This document shows, piece by piece, positions 7,187 to 18,708 of a stretch of DNA of 64,000 bases (its first letter is position 1; each line of letters starts with the position of its first letter). The position numbers and the translations under genes were made by a program. This DNA comes from Sphingomonas kyeonggiensis (GTDB lineage Bacteria; Pseudomonadota; Alphaproteobacteria; Sphingomonadales; Sphingomonadaceae): assembly GCF_014196745.1 (NCBI RefSeq), contig NZ_JACIEH010000002.1, positions 558,383 through 622,382 of the forward strand, written 5' to 3'. A model generated the notes under the pieces. It did no database searches, had not been told where the DNA came from, and saw only the letters and a program-made list of their open reading frames with translations.

Positions 7187-8569
7187 TTACATTTTGGACA
7201 GGCGCAGACCCAGCCAGCCGGAGAAACCCGGTGCCATCCGCCGCGCAACGGCTTCGAACGCCACGGCAAGGGCGAGGGTGATCCCGAACAACGGCATCAG
7301 CACGCCCAGCACGACGGTCAGCCCCACGAGCGCCCAGCTGTGCCTGAGCGGATCCTTCGCCGCCGGTGCGCCCAGCCTGCCCTCCGGGCGCCGGCGCCAC
7401 CACAGAACCACGCTCGACACCGCCAGCGTCACCAGCCCGATCAGCACGAGCAGGTTTACCAGCTGGTTGAGCAGGCCGAGCCAGGCGCCTTCGTGCACCG
7501 CCACGCCGAAGCCCACCGCCCGGTCGATCCAGTGGCGGTCGGCGAAGCCCTGCGATCCGATCACCGCGCCATCGTCGCCGATCTCGACCGAGACGCGCCG
7601 CGTCCGGTCCTCGGTCTGGGACTGGACGAGCCAGCGCCCACCCGGCTTGGTGGGCGGGCTGACTTCGGCCGGGGCGGCGAGGCCCAAAGTCATCGCCTTG
7701 TCGACCACCCGGTCGAGCGCCGGGCCCTTGGGCGCGACATGCGCCATGGTCATGCCCTTGTGCTCGGCATGCTCGTCGAGCATCGCGCGCACGCCCTTGT
7801 CGAGATCGGCGCGCGCCTGCGCATCGGCCACCGATCCCGCCGACCAGTCCTGCCGCACCGCCGCGGTGCCGGTGACCACGCGGACCTGCTTCAGGTAATC
7901 GCCCCAGTTCTTCGCCCAGGGCAGGCCGGAGGCGATCAGGAACACCGCGCCGATCGACACCCACAGGCCGGTCACTGCGTGCATGTCGCGCCAGAAGACG
8001 CGCCTGCCGCCGCTCAGGCGGGGCCAGAGGATGCCGCTCAGTCCCTTGCCCTTGCGACCGCGCGGCCACCAGAGGAACAGGCCGGTGACGATCATCACGA
8101 TCGTCCAGCAGGCGGCGATCTCGACCAGTGCCGATCCCCAGTCTCCGGCGAGCAGCTCGCCGTGCAGGCGGAAGATCACCCGCATGAAGCGATCCTCCTC
8201 GGGCACCGCCTTCAGCACCGCGCGGGTCTGCGGATGGACCCAGACCCGGCTCTCCTCCGCCCCGGCACCGACCAGCAGCTGCACCGCGTCGTTCGGCGCT
8301 TCGGGCAGCACATATTTGTGGAGCACCGATCCCGGCACCGCCGCGGTGCCCGCCGCGACGATCTTCTCCGGCGCCAGCATCGCCGCGCCCGGCGTCGCGA
8401 CATGGGTATAGGGCGCGTAGAGCCAGCCTTCGATCTGTGGCTTGAACAGATAGATGCCGCCGGTCACCGACAGCCACAGGATGAAGGGCACGCAGAAGAT
8501 GCCGGCATAGAAATGCCACCGCCACACCGCGCGGAACCAACGTTCGTGGCGCACCGCCGGTTCGCTCAC
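7187..8569 (-). CDS. PepSY-associated TM protein (ferric/metal reductase-like)
   Basis: A 460-residue inner-membrane protein of the PepSY-TM (PiuB-like) family. The first helix follows the typical opening WFRAVWRWHFYAGIFCVPF, two PepSY-like periplasmic segments follow, and further helices are at about 185-215, 325-345 and 370-450. Family members sit beside siderophore or metal receptors and are thought to reduce or release the imported metal. The GTG at 8569 overlaps the receptor stop as GTGA, so translation is coupled; a GTG at 8578 is also in frame. The partner receptor and DUF2946 gene point to iron or copper handling. Confidence 0.85.
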   Translation of the reverse strand: MSEPAVRHERWFRAVWRWHFYAGIFCVPFILWLSVTGGIYLFKPQIEGWLYAPYTHVATPGAAMLAPEKIVAAGTAAVPGSVLHKYVLPEAPNDAVQLLVGAGAEESRVWVHPQTRAVLKAVPEEDRFMRVIFRLHGELLAGDWGSALVEIAACWTIVMIVTGLFLWWPRGRKGKGLSGILWPRLSGGRRVFWRDMHAVTGLWVSIGAVFLIASGLPWAKNWGDYLKQVRVVTGTAAVRQDWSAGSVADAQARADLDKGVRAMLDEHAEHKGMTMAHVAPKGPALDRVVDKAMTLGLAAPAEVSPPTKPGGRWLVQSQTEDRTRRVSVEIGDDGAVIGSQGFADRHWIDRAVGFGVAVHEGAWLGLLNQLVNLLVLIGLVTLAVSSVVLWWRRRPEGRLGAPAAKDPLRHSWALVGLTVVLGVLMPLFGITLALAVAFEAVARRMAPGFSGWLGLRLSKM

Positions 8570-10851
8570 AGCGTCCACCCCGCCTCGACCAGGAAGCTGC
8601 GCTGCGGATAGGGGTGATAGACCCAGGCGCGGTCGTTGGTGATGTTGTCCACGCCTGCGCTCAGCCGGAAATTGTCGGTCATCTTCCAGTTCACTTTGGC
8701 ATCGAGCGCGAACAGCTCGGACGTATAGCCGAACGTATCGCCGCGCTGGAGCCCGAACAGATCGGTATTGGGCCGCGTGGCATAGCGCATGCCGATCGAT
8801 GCCAGCACCCGCGGGGTCACCTGATAGCGGAGATTGGCATTGAGCCGCCAGCGCGGGATGCGCGGGAACTGCACGCCCTCGGCCGCCGGCGCGCTGTCGT
8901 TGCGTATCGTCTTGGAGTCGATCCAGGCCAGGTTGGCGTCCAGGTCGAGCCCGCGCACGCCGACGTCGCGTGCCTCGGCGATCAATTCGAGGCCGACCTG
9001 CCGGGTCACGTCGATATTCTTGTAGTTCGAGGTGGTGATGCCGTTCTGGTTGAACCCGACGAACGAGAAGATCGTGTCGTTCACCCGCTGCCAGAAGGCG
9101 GATCCGGTGAGCTTCACCCGCCCGAAATCATGCGCCACCAGCAGGTTGGCGTCGCGCGATCGCTCCGGCTTCAGGTTCGGATCGAAGCTGTTCGGGTTGA
9201 AGCTGCCATCGCCGTTCAGGCTGCCCTGGAACAGCTCGCCCACCGTCGGGAAGCGCGTCGCCTCGGCAAGGCTGAGCTGCACGCTGGTGGCGCCGCCATG
9301 CCATTCGACCGAGAATTTGGGATCGAAGGCGGTGTCGCTGCGCGCCGCGTAGCGGTTGGTGACCGGCTGTCCGGAAGTGCCGATCCGCCCCAGCCCGCCG
9401 TCGAATGCCCGCCAGCTCTCGAACCGCGCGCCGAGGGTGAACACCAGCGCATCGGCCCGCAGCCGTCCCTCGGCCCAGCCGGCAAGCAGCCGGGTCTTGC
9501 CGAAGGTTCGGCTGGAGAAGGCGCGGCCGGCATCGCCGCGCCAGTTGGGTACGGCGAAGTTGGTCAGGTCGGTCTGGTAGAGATTGGTGCTGGCGCCGGC
9601 GGCGAGATCGAACGGACCGGTCTTCGCGTCGAGCGAGAATTCGCCCGTGTACCAGCCGGTCGGCCCCTGCCGGGCGAGCGTGCCGGCACCGTTCGTGCTG
9701 CCAGCAACCCAGCTGGCCGAAGTGAACCCGTCCGAGCGGGCGACCTGGTATGTCGAGACGTTGAGCTTCGCGGTCACGTCCGGGCCGATCGGCGCGGCGA
9801 TCTTGCCGCCCGCCAGAACCTCGTCGCGCACGGTGCGGGACCAGCGCGCGCCCGAGGCGGTCCAGGTCCGGCCGAGCGTGGTCACCCGGCCTTCGCAGAC
9901 CTTGTTGCCGGCAGCGTCGCGCAGATAGCAGTCGGGCGCATATTGCGCGTCGAGATTGTGCCAGTACGCGACCAGCAGCTCGCCGGTGACGCCCGAGGCG
10001 CCGTCATAGCCGATGCGCAGCTTGGCCTGGTCCTGCGTGGTGGCGGCCGGGCTCTGCGCGGCGAAGATCGGGTTGGACGCGGTACCCGGCGCGTTGGGGA
10101 TCGCCTGGCCCTTGTCGAGCACCGCCCCGGTGACGACCGTGCCCGCGGCGCCCGTGGCCGGGGTGAGCCCGTACCAGCTCATCGGCTGGCCGTCGTTCCG
10201 GAAATGCCGGCCGGAAATGCGCGCCGACCACGGACCGTCCTTCTGCCGCCAGCCCAGGCCCGCCTCGCCCGACCAGCCCCAATAGGTGGCGTGGGTGCCG
10301 TACTGGTCATAGGGCTCGGCGAGGCCCTGGACGGTGGCGAACGCCTCGGTCTTCTCGGGCGAGCGGGTGGTGATGTTGACGATCCCGCCCATCGAATTGC
10401 CGTTGTAGCGCGCCGAATAGGGGCCGTAGACGATGTCGAACTGCTCGACCTCGCCGGGACCGACCACGCCCCATTTGGGCGCGAAGGCGAACGAGTTGCC
10501 GAGGAAGTTCGACACGACGAACCCGTCGACCATCACCAGCGACCGGGCGCTCTGCATCGAGTGCGTGCCGCGGAATCCGGGGACGCCGTTGGAGTCGCCG
10601 GCATAGCGTTTGCGCACGAAGAAGTCGGGCGCGTACTTCATCAGGTCCTCGACATTCTGGGCGTTGATGCCGGCGAACTGTTCGTCGCCCAGGCTCACCG
10701 AGAGTCCGCGCGGATCGATGCTGATCGGCGCATCCTTCTGGCCGATCACGAGGATGGAGGGTTCGTCCTGCGCCTCCTGCGCGAGGGCAGGGGCGGCGGC
10801 GATACAGAGAAGCGGCAGCGCGGCGATGCGCGCGCGGCGGTATGAAGACAT
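8566..10851 (-). CDS. TonB-dependent receptor (metal/siderophore type)
   Basis: A 761-residue outer-membrane receptor. It has a signal peptide (about 1-24, ending APALAQ), a plug domain with SARSLVMVDGFVV and VYGPYSARYNGNSMGGIVNI, and a 22-strand-type barrel ending in the aromatic-terminal pattern SFLVEAGWTL. The modest size and the PepSY partner fit metal-chelate uptake and not sugar uptake. It may be copper or iron; the DUF2946 gene upstream is found in such loci. The ATG at 10851 has AGGTGA upstream. It is the second gene of a DUF2946-TBDR-PepSY-peptide operon. Confidence 0.93.
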   Translation of the reverse strand: MSSYRRARIAALPLLCIAAAPALAQEAQDEPSILVIGQKDAPISIDPRGLSVSLGDEQFAGINAQNVEDLMKYAPDFFVRKRYAGDSNGVPGFRGTHSMQSARSLVMVDGFVVSNFLGNSFAFAPKWGVVGPGEVEQFDIVYGPYSARYNGNSMGGIVNITTRSPEKTEAFATVQGLAEPYDQYGTHATYWGWSGEAGLGWRQKDGPWSARISGRHFRNDGQPMSWYGLTPATGAAGTVVTGAVLDKGQAIPNAPGTASNPIFAAQSPAATTQDQAKLRIGYDGASGVTGELLVAYWHNLDAQYAPDCYLRDAAGNKVCEGRVTTLGRTWTASGARWSRTVRDEVLAGGKIAAPIGPDVTAKLNVSTYQVARSDGFTSASWVAGSTNGAGTLARQGPTGWYTGEFSLDAKTGPFDLAAGASTNLYQTDLTNFAVPNWRGDAGRAFSSRTFGKTRLLAGWAEGRLRADALVFTLGARFESWRAFDGGLGRIGTSGQPVTNRYAARSDTAFDPKFSVEWHGGATSVQLSLAEATRFPTVGELFQGSLNGDGSFNPNSFDPNLKPERSRDANLLVAHDFGRVKLTGSAFWQRVNDTIFSFVGFNQNGITTSNYKNIDVTRQVGLELIAEARDVGVRGLDLDANLAWIDSKTIRNDSAPAAEGVQFPRIPRWRLNANLRYQVTPRVLASIGMRYATRPNTDLFGLQRGDTFGYTSELFALDAKVNWKMTDNFRLSAGVDNITNDRAWVYHPYPQRSFLVEAGWTL

Positions 10852-10882
10852 GCGATTTCACCTGAACGAGGAAAGACGGGGT

Positions 10883-11281
10883 TCAGGTGCGGGCAGGCGG
10901 TCCTTGCGAGGGCGGCTGGGCGAAGGCGCGGCGGCGCACCGCGGGCTGCGCGGCGGGGGCGAAGCCGAGCGCGAGCAGGAAAGCGATCGCGGCGAGCAGA
11001 AGCACCGGGTCGGCGCCGCCGATCATCGCGTGGCCGAGCCCGGCGTATGCGCAGTCCTGCTTGCCGCTGTCGGGGGCCTTGGCGTGATCGGGGTCCATCG
11101 GAATGTCGATGGTCATCGTCGCGGGGCCGTTACCGTCGCAAATCGCCATGGTAAGCGTCTTTCCGCCCGTTTCCGCGAGCATGTAGCCCGCAGGTACGAA
11201 CGCCTTCACCACCAGCGCCACGGCAATCAGCCACAATGCCAGCCAGTGATGCTCTTTGAGGAAGACGCGCCATGCCCCCAT
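10883..11281 (-). CDS. DUF2946 family protein
   Basis: A 132-residue protein with an N-terminal membrane helix (LALWLIAVALVVKAFVPAGY), a segment LAETGGKTLTMAICDGNGP typical of DUF2946, two cysteines in the extracytoplasmic part (AICDG, QDCAY), a second helix (PVLLLAAIAFLLALGFAP) and a basic tail. DUF2946 proteins are uncharacterised but recur beside TonB-dependent receptors and PepSY proteins in metal loci. It is the promoter-proximal gene, 31 bp before the receptor. The cysteines and a His or two near them could bind metal; this is inference. Confidence 0.75.
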   Translation of the reverse strand: MGAWRVFLKEHHWLALWLIAVALVVKAFVPAGYMLAETGGKTLTMAICDGNGPATMTIDIPMDPDHAKAPDSGKQDCAYAGLGHAMIGGADPVLLLAAIAFLLALGFAPAAQPAVRRRAFAQPPSQGPPART

Positions 11282-11400
11282 GGCCGGTCGAGCTACGCGC
11301 TTCCGTAGGGGCTGTCACGTCCGGATTGGACGCGCGGCCGTGGGCATTTTGTCCAAGCGTGCAGGTTTCCCCGGCGGACGAACCGGCGTAAGGGCCGCGC

Positions 11401-11892
11401 ATGACCCAGCTCCCGATCCTCGTGCTCACTACCGGCGGCACGATCGACAAGCAGTATTTCGACGCGTCCAGCCAGTACATGATCGTCGGCACCGTGGTGA
11501 CGCGGCTGCTCGAAATCGGCCGCGTGCTGCATCCCTTCCAGGTCGAGGAAGTGATGCGCAAGGACAGCCTGGAGATGGACGATGCCGACCGCGCGACCAT
11601 CGCCGCACGCGTTGCCGCTTCGGATGCAACACGCATCGTCATAACTCACGGTACCGACACGATGACCGAGACCGCCAAGGCGCTGGCCGGGATCGAGGGC
11701 AAGACGATCGTGCTGGTCGGCGCACTGGCCCCAGCGCGCTTCGCCGAGAGTGACGCAACCTTCAACCTGGGCATGGCCTTCGCCACCGTCCAGGTCGCGC
11801 AGCCGGGGGTCTACATCACGATGAACGGCACCGTGTTCGAAGCCGGCAAGGTAGTGAAGGATCGCGAGGCCGGGCGCTTCGTGGAAATTTGA
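11401..11892 (+). CDS. Single-domain asparaginase-like protein
   Basis: A 163-residue protein matching only the N-terminal domain of type I/II L-asparaginases. The first catalytic threonine motif is TTGGTIDK (residues about 10-17), the second triad motif ITHGTDTM is at about 80-87, and VGALAPARFAESDATFNLG lies in the last third. Canonical asparaginases have about 330 residues with a second domain that closes the active site. Short stand-alone versions exist in Proteobacteria, so this is probably a genuine family and not a truncation; the reading frame is clean. It is divergent from the DUF2946 operon. Activity on asparagine is unproven. Confidence 0.8.
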   Translation: MTQLPILVLTTGGTIDKQYFDASSQYMIVGTVVTRLLEIGRVLHPFQVEEVMRKDSLEMDDADRATIAARVAASDATRIVITHGTDTMTETAKALAGIEGKTIVLVGALAPARFAESDATFNLGMAFATVQVAQPGVYITMNGTVFEAGKVVKDREAGRFVEI

Positions 11893-11908
11893 GGGGTTAT
11901 CTCATAAT

Positions 11909-11990
11909 CGTCATCCTCGCGCAGGCGGGGATCCAGAGCCAAGAGCGTTGCGCGAAGTAACCCTGGATCCCCGCCTGCGTGGGGATGACG
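11909..11990. repeat. Palindromic repeat, family A copy 1
   Basis: Two 28-nt arms (11909-11936 and 11963-11990) form an inverted repeat with two mismatches, built on CGTCATCC...GCGGGGATCCAG. It fills the convergent gap between the asparaginase-like gene and hutU and can fold in both transcripts. The same outer sequence (CGTCATCC / GGATGACG) recurs in copy 2 at 17249. Confidence 0.85.
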
Positions 11991-12000
11991 AAATTGGGGA

Positions 12001-13652
<1,652 letters not shown>

Positions 13653-13656
<4 letters not shown>

Positions 13657-14465
13657 TCCGGGGCTCCGGCAAATTCGAGGCAGGTGGTGAGGATCTGGGT
13701 GAGCGCATCGCGCATCGGGGCGGCGCGGGCTTCGGTGTAGGGCGTCGGCCAGTGCGCTTCGTCGAAGCTGGCGGGCTCATCGATATAGCCGCGGCAGGCC
13801 AGCTCCATCTGGATGGCGTGGACGCCCTGTTCGGGCCGGCCGTAGTGGCGCGTGGTCCAGCCGCCCTTGAACCGCCCGTCGGTCACCTGACTCCACGGCG
13901 TGGCGGCGCAGACGGCTTCCACCGCGCGAGCAAGGGCGGGGGCACAGGTAGTGCCGCCATTGGTGCCGATGTTGAACTGGGGCAGCTCGCCGTCGAACAG
14001 GCGCGGGACGTGGCTGCGGATCGAATGGGCGTCGTAAAGGACGACCCTCGGGTGGATCGCCCGGAGGCGGGCGATCTCGGCTTGGATCGCGGCATGATAG
14101 GGATCGAAATAATGCTCGCGCCGCCAGGCGATGTTCGCGGCGTCGGGCACGTCATCGCGGTACAGGGGGGCGCCGTCGAACGTGGTCGTCGGGCACAGCT
14201 CCGTCGTGGCCTGACCGGGGTAGAGCGAGGCGCCCGAGGGATCGCGGTTCACGTCGATGACGGTGCGGGAGATGCTGGTGCGGATGGTCGTCGCGCCAAG
14301 CCCGGCGGCAAAGTCGTAGAGCCGGTGGATCCACCAGTCCGCGTCCTTGGTCGCCAGCCAGGGCGAGACGAAGCGGTTCTTCAGATCGTGAAGAAGGTCG
14401 GTCCCGGTATGCGGGAAGGCGACGATCAGCGGAGACTCTCCGCGATGGACCTCGAGCCAGCTCAT
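13653..14465 (-). CDS. hutG: N-formylglutamate deformylase
   Basis: A 270-residue enzyme of the HutG/NFGase family that hydrolyses N-formyl-L-glutamate to glutamate and formate, the last step of the five-step histidine pathway. Seen in sequence: [54 protein letters not shown] and [20 protein letters not shown], the usual Zn and substrate-binding blocks. Both its ends overlap neighbours by 4 nt (hutH upstream, hutU downstream). Together with hutF it shows the formiminoglutamate-deiminase branch is used and not the one-step formiminoglutamase branch. Confidence 0.96.
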
Positions 14466-15991
14466 GCGACGCCCGGCAATGCGATGTCCGCCGCCTCTGC
14501 CACCGCGCCGGCGCGGACCAGCGCGGTCGCGGCTTCGATATCGGGGTGGAAATGCCGGTCATGGTCGAGCGTCGGCACGTCGCGACGCAGCCGCGCGCGG
14601 ACGCGTTCCAGTGCTTCCGAGGAAGTCAGGCCGGCATGGAAGTCGCAGCCCTGTGCCGCGGCGAGCAGCTCGATGCCGATCACCCCGGCACAGTTCGCCG
14701 CCATGTCGAGCAGGCGCCGGGCACCGTGCGCGGCCATCGAGACATGGTCTTCCTGGTTGGCCGAGGTCGGGATCGAATCGACGCTGGCCGGTGTCGCGCG
14801 CTGCTTGTTCTCGGAGACGAGCGCGGCGGCGGTCACCTGGGGGATCATGAAGCCGGAGTTCAGGCCCGGCTGGGGGGTGAGGAAGGCGGGCAGGTTGGAC
14901 AGTGCGGGATCGACCAGCATCGCGATCCGGCGCTCGGCGATCGAGCCGATCTCGCAGATCGCCAGTGCGATCATGTCCGCGGCGAAGGCGACCGGCTCGG
15001 CGTGGAAGTTGCCGCCGGACAGCGCTTCGTCGGTCTCGGGGAAGATCAGCGGATTGTCGGATACGCCGTTCGCCTCGGTCTCCAGCGTGGTGGCGGCCTG
15101 GCGGAGCAGGTCGAGCACCGCGCCCATCACCTGGGGCTGGCAGCGCAGGCAATAGGGGTCCTGCACGCGCGGATCATTGTCGCGGTGCGAGGCGCGGATC
15201 GCCGAACCCTGCATCAGCGTGCGCAGCGTCTCGCCAACCGCGATCTGGCCGGGATGGCGGCGGAGCTGGTGGATGCGCGGATCGAACGGGGCGTCGGTGC
15301 CCTTGGCCGCCTCGGTCGACAGCGCGCCGGTGACGAGCGCGGCCTGGAACAGGGTCTCCGTCTCGAACAGGGCGGCAAGTGCGTTGGCGGTGGAAAATTG
15401 GGTGCCGTTGAGAAGGGCGAGGCCTTCCTTGGGCCCGAGCGTCACGGGCGCGAGGCCGGCTTCGGCCAGCGCCTGTCCGGCGGGCAGCACGCGGCCGTCG
15501 ACTTCGATCGAGCCCACGCCGATCATCGTCGCGGCCATGTGCGAGAGCGGGGCAAGGTCGCCGCTGGCGCCGACCGAACCCTGGCTCGGCACCACCGGCG
15601 TCAGGCCCTTGGTCAGCATCGCTTCGAGCAGTTCCACGGTGGCGGGCTGCACGCCCGAGGCGCCCTGGGCGAGGCTGGCGAGCTTGAGCGCCATCATCAG
15701 CCGGACGACCGGAGCGGGCGAGGGCGCGCCGATGCCGGCGGCATGGCTCAGCACGATGTTGCGCTGGAGGGTGGCGAGATCCTCCGCCTCGATCTTGACG
15801 CTGGCGAGCTTCCCGAAGCCGGTGTTGATCCCATAGACCGGCTCGCCATGCGCGAGGATGCGCGCCACCGCCGCGGCGCTCTCGGCGATGCGCGGGGCGG
15901 AGGCGGGGTCCAGCTTCGGCACCGCGCCGCGCCAGATCGCGCGCCACTCGGCCAGCGGCACGTCGCCGGGGATCAATAGTACTTCGGTCAT
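14462..15991 (-). CDS. hutH: Histidine ammonia-lyase
   Basis: A 509-residue cytoplasmic lyase that removes ammonia from L-histidine to give urocanate. The MIO cofactor-forming Ala-Ser-Gly lies in [33 protein letters not shown], the loop tyrosine region and [13 protein letters not shown] are all present. The start is the ATG at 15991 ([11 protein letters not shown]); the open frame continues upstream only by reading through hutI in another frame. It overlaps hutI and hutG by 4 nt each. Confidence 0.97.
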   Translation of the reverse strand: MTEVLLIPGDVPLAEWRAIWRGAVPKLDPASAPRIAESAAAVARILAHGEPVYGINTGFGKLASVKIEAEDLATLQRNIVLSHAAGIGAPSPAPVVRLMMALKLASLAQGASGVQPATVELLEAMLTKGLTPVVPSQGSVGASGDLAPLSHMAATMIGVGSIEVDGRVLPAGQALAEAGLAPVTLGPKEGLALLNGTQFSTANALAALFETETLFQAALVTGALSTEAAKGTDAPFDPRIHQLRRHPGQIAVGETLRTLMQGSAIRASHRDNDPRVQDPYCLRCQPQVMGAVLDLLRQAATTLETEANGVSDNPLIFPETDEALSGGNFHAEPVAFAADMIALAICEIGSIAERRIAMLVDPALSNLPAFLTPQPGLNSGFMIPQVTAAALVSENKQRATPASVDSIPTSANQEDHVSMAAHGARRLLDMAANCAGVIGIELLAAAQGCDFHAGLTSSEALERVRARLRRDVPTLDHDRHFHPDIEAATALVRAGAVAEAADIALPGVA

Positions 15992-17181
15992 ACGCCCTTC
16001 CAGATACCTTTGAAGACTCTGGCATGGAGCGGGTTCAGCCCCATGCGGTAGACAAGTTCGGCCGGCCGCTCGACATTCCAGATCGCGAGATCGCAGCTCT
16101 TGCCGGGTTCGATCGTGCCGATTTCGTTTTGCAGCCCCAGTGCCCGCGCCGCCTCGCGCGTCACGCCTGCCAGGCATTCCTCGACGGTGAGGCGGAACAG
16201 CGTCGCGCCCATGTTCATCACGAGCAGCAGGCTGGTGAGCGGGGAGGTGCCGGGATTGCAGTCGGTGGCGAGCGCGATCGGCACGCCGGCGTCGCGCAGT
16301 GCCTGGATCGGCGGCAGCCTGGTCTCGCGGACGAAATAATAGGCGCCCGGGAGCAGCGTGGCGACGGTGCCGGCCCGGGCCATCGCCGCGATGCCGGCAT
16401 CGTCGAGATATTCGAGATGGTCGGCCGAAAGGGCGCCATGGGACGCCGCCAGCGCGGCGCCATGCTGGTTGGAGAGCTGCTCGGCGTGGAGCTTCACGGG
16501 CAGGCCATGTGCCTTCGCCGCCCCGAAGACGCGTGCGGTCTCCTCGGGCGTGAAGCCGATCCCCTCGCAAAATGCATCGACGGCGTCGGCGAGGCCGCCC
16601 AGCGCCGGGATCATGGTCTGGCAGACGAGATCGACATAGCCCGCACGGTCATCGGCATATTCGGGTGGCAGGGCATGCGCGCCGAGAAAGGTCGTGGCGA
16701 TCCGCACCTTGCGCTCGCGTGCCAATGCCCTGGCGGCGCGCAGCATCTTCAATTCGTCGTCCAGCGACAGGCCATAGCCCGACTTCGCTTCGACGGTGGT
16801 CGCGCCCTCGGCGATCAGCGCGTCGAGCCGGGGCAGGGCGCTCGCGACCAGATCGGCTTCGCTGGCCTCGCGCGTGGCGCGCATCGTCGAGACGATGCCG
16901 CCACCGGCGCGGGCTATCTCTTCATAGCTGGCGCCCTGGAGGCGCAGCTCGAACTCGTGGGCGCGGTTCCCGCCATGGATCAGGTGGGTGTGGCAGTCGA
17001 TCAGCCCGGGGGTGATCCAGCGGCCTTCGCAGTCGATCGTCTCGGCGGCGGTGGGAGCCTCGCTGGCGGAGCCGACCCAGGCGATCCGCCCGTCCTTGGC
17101 CGCCACGGCGCCATGCTCGACGACGCCCATGCCGGGGCCGGTCATCGTTGCGATCCGTGCGTTGGTCCAGAGTCGGTCCAT
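15988..17181 (-). CDS. hutI: Imidazolonepropionase
   Basis: A 397-residue amidohydrolase that opens the imidazolone ring to give N-formimino-L-glutamate. Metal ligands are visible in [10 protein letters not shown], the loop region [10 protein letters not shown], and [35 protein letters not shown] is characteristic, split here as [20 protein letters not shown]. It is the first gene of hutIHGU; its start is 26 bp from a HutC-type operator, so repression would cover the operon. Confidence 0.97.
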   Translation of the reverse strand: MDRLWTNARIATMTGPGMGVVEHGAVAAKDGRIAWVGSASEAPTAAETIDCEGRWITPGLIDCHTHLIHGGNRAHEFELRLQGASYEEIARAGGGIVSTMRATREASEADLVASALPRLDALIAEGATTVEAKSGYGLSLDDELKMLRAARALARERKVRIATTFLGAHALPPEYADDRAGYVDLVCQTMIPALGGLADAVDAFCEGIGFTPEETARVFGAAKAHGLPVKLHAEQLSNQHGAALAASHGALSADHLEYLDDAGIAAMARAGTVATLLPGAYYFVRETRLPPIQALRDAGVPIALATDCNPGTSPLTSLLLVMNMGATLFRLTVEECLAGVTREAARALGLQNEIGTIEPGKSCDLAIWNVERPAELVYRMGLNPLHARVFKGIWKGV

Positions 17182-17207
17182 GCACGCATCCTTGCCTGTG
17201 GGGCAGG

Positions 17208-17223
17208 TTATGTCTAGACATAA
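17208..17223. promoter_or_regulatory. HutC-type operator
   Basis: A perfect 16-bp palindrome TTATGTCTAGACATAA. Its core GTCTAGAC fits GTMTAKAC, the operator signature I know for the HutC subfamily of GntR regulators. It sits between the divergent hutI and hutF units, 27 bp upstream of hutI, and the hutC gene is at the end of the hutF unit, so autoregulation and control of both directions are likely. Urocanate is the usual inducer. Confidence 0.8.
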
Positions 17224-17248
17224 TCAAAGGCGCGTCGCACAGTTCAAT

Positions 17249-17328
17249 CGTCATCCCGGCGAAAGCCGGGATCTCGTGCGGCTCTTTACCCGCCATCGCC
17301 TGAGATCCCGGCTTTCGCCGGGATGACG
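17249..17328. repeat. Palindromic repeat, family A copy 2
   Basis: A perfect 27-bp inverted repeat (17249-17275 with 17302-17328), outer sequence CGTCATCCCGGCGAAAGCC, 26-nt loop. Unlike most repeats here it is in a divergent promoter region, between the hut operator and hutF, so if hutF starts upstream of it the hairpin would lie in the 5' leader. Confidence 0.85.
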
Positions 17329-17367
17329 GAAATGGTGGCGGGATGACGGCTATGAGGAAAGCTGGGC

Positions 17368-18708
17368 ATGGATCTCTGGTTCGAAACCGCGTTACTTCCC
17401 ACCGGCTGGGCTGAGCGCGTCACCCTGCGCATCGAATCCGGCCGCATCACCGAAGTAAGCGCGAACACCGACCCCACGCCCGGCGCAGAGCGTCACCGCG
17501 TTGCGATCCCCGGCATGGGCAATGTCCACAGCCACGGTTTCCAGCGCGGTATGGCCGGGCTCAGCGAACGCCGCGGTCGGCCGGACGACGATTTCTGGAG
17601 CTGGCGCGAGATCATGTACCGGTTCCTCGACCGGCTCACCCCCGACGACATCGCCGCGATCACTGCCCAGGCTTATGTCGAGATGCTCGAGACCGGCTAC
17701 ACCCGGGTCGGCGAGTTCCATTATCTCCACAACGACGTGGACGGCGCGCGCTACGCCGATCCTGCCGAGACCGCCGGCGCGATCGTCGCCGCCGCCGAGC
17801 AGACCGGCATCGGCCTGACCCTGCTCCCCGTCTTCTACGCACACAGCGATTTCGGTGGGAAGGATCCCAAGCCCGGCCAGCGCCGCTTTATCTCGGACGT
17901 CGACGGGTTCGCGAAGCTGGTCGAGGCGAGCCGCGCCAGGCTGCCTGCGGATGCCGTGCTCGGCGTTGCGCCGCACTCGCTGCGCGCAGTCACGCCTGAA
18001 GAACTGGCGGCGGTGACCGCGCTGACCTCTGGTCCGCTGCACATCCATGCGGCCGAGCAGGTCAAGGAAGTCGAGGCCTGCCAGCAGTGGAGCGGTGCCC
18101 GGCCGGTCGAGTGGCTGCTGCACAATGCCGATATCGGCACCCGCTGGACGTTGATCCACGCCACCCATCTCAACGACACCGAGACCGACCGGCTCGCCCG
18201 GTCGGGCGCGGTCGCCGGCCTGTGTCCTGTCACCGAGGCCAATCTCGGCGACGGCATCTTCCCCGCCGAGCGCTATCTGGCGGCTGGGGGAAGGATTGCC
18301 ACGGGCACGGACTCCAACATCCAGATCGATGCGGCATACGAACTTCGCTCGATCGAATATTCGCAGCGCCTGTCGCTGCGCCGCCGCGCGATCCTCTCTC
18401 CCGAGGGCGCATCGGTCGGTGAGACGCTGTTCGGCGCCGCGCTGGCCGGGGCGGGGCAGGCGCTCGGCGTCGCGACCGGTATTGCGCCCGGCGCGCCGGC
18501 CGATATCGTGAGCCTGAACATGAACCATCCAAGCTTCGCCGGCGCCTCCGCCGACACAATTCTCGATCGCTGGATCTTCGCCGGCCGCGCCGGCGCGATC
18601 GACTGCGTCTGGCGTGCCGGCCGGCTGCAAGTGGTTCGCGGCAAGCATCGCGCGGGCGAGGTTATTGCTAATCATTATCACAAAATCCTGGAGCGCCTGC
18701 TCGGGTGA
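17368..18708 (+). CDS. hutF: Formimidoylglutamate deiminase
   Basis: A 446-residue amidohydrolase that converts N-formimino-L-glutamate to N-formyl-L-glutamate and ammonia, feeding HutG. Metal and catalytic motifs are GNVHSHGFQRGMAGL, HIHAAEQVKEVEAC and IATGTDSNIQID; the FWSWREIMYRF block is typical of HutF. It is transcribed divergently from hutIHGU and translationally coupled to hutC by a GTGA overlap. Confidence 0.95.
   Translation: MDLWFETALLPTGWAERVTLRIESGRITEVSANTDPTPGAERHRVAIPGMGNVHSHGFQRGMAGLSERRGRPDDDFWSWREIMYRFLDRLTPDDIAAITAQAYVEMLETGYTRVGEFHYLHNDVDGARYADPAETAGAIVAAAEQTGIGLTLLPVFYAHSDFGGKDPKPGQRRFISDVDGFAKLVEASRARLPADAVLGVAPHSLRAVTPEELAAVTALTSGPLHIHAAEQVKEVEACQQWSGARPVEWLLHNADIGTRWTLIHATHLNDTETDRLARSGAVAGLCPVTEANLGDGIFPAERYLAAGGRIATGTDSNIQIDAAYELRSIEYSQRLSLRRRAILSPEGASVGETLFGAALAGAGQALGVATGIAPGAPADIVSLNMNHPSFAGASADTILDRWIFAGRAGAIDCVWRAGRLQVVRGKHRAGEVIANHYHKILERLLG

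Noticed and set aside
8614..10845. 743-codon plus-strand frame opposite the metal TonB receptor
   Set aside because: Same GC3 artefact; the minus strand encodes a complete receptor with signal peptide, plug and barrel.
14462..16570. A longer 702-residue form of histidine ammonia-lyase
   Set aside because: The extra upstream part is the hutI gene read in another frame; HutH homology begins at the ATG at 15991.
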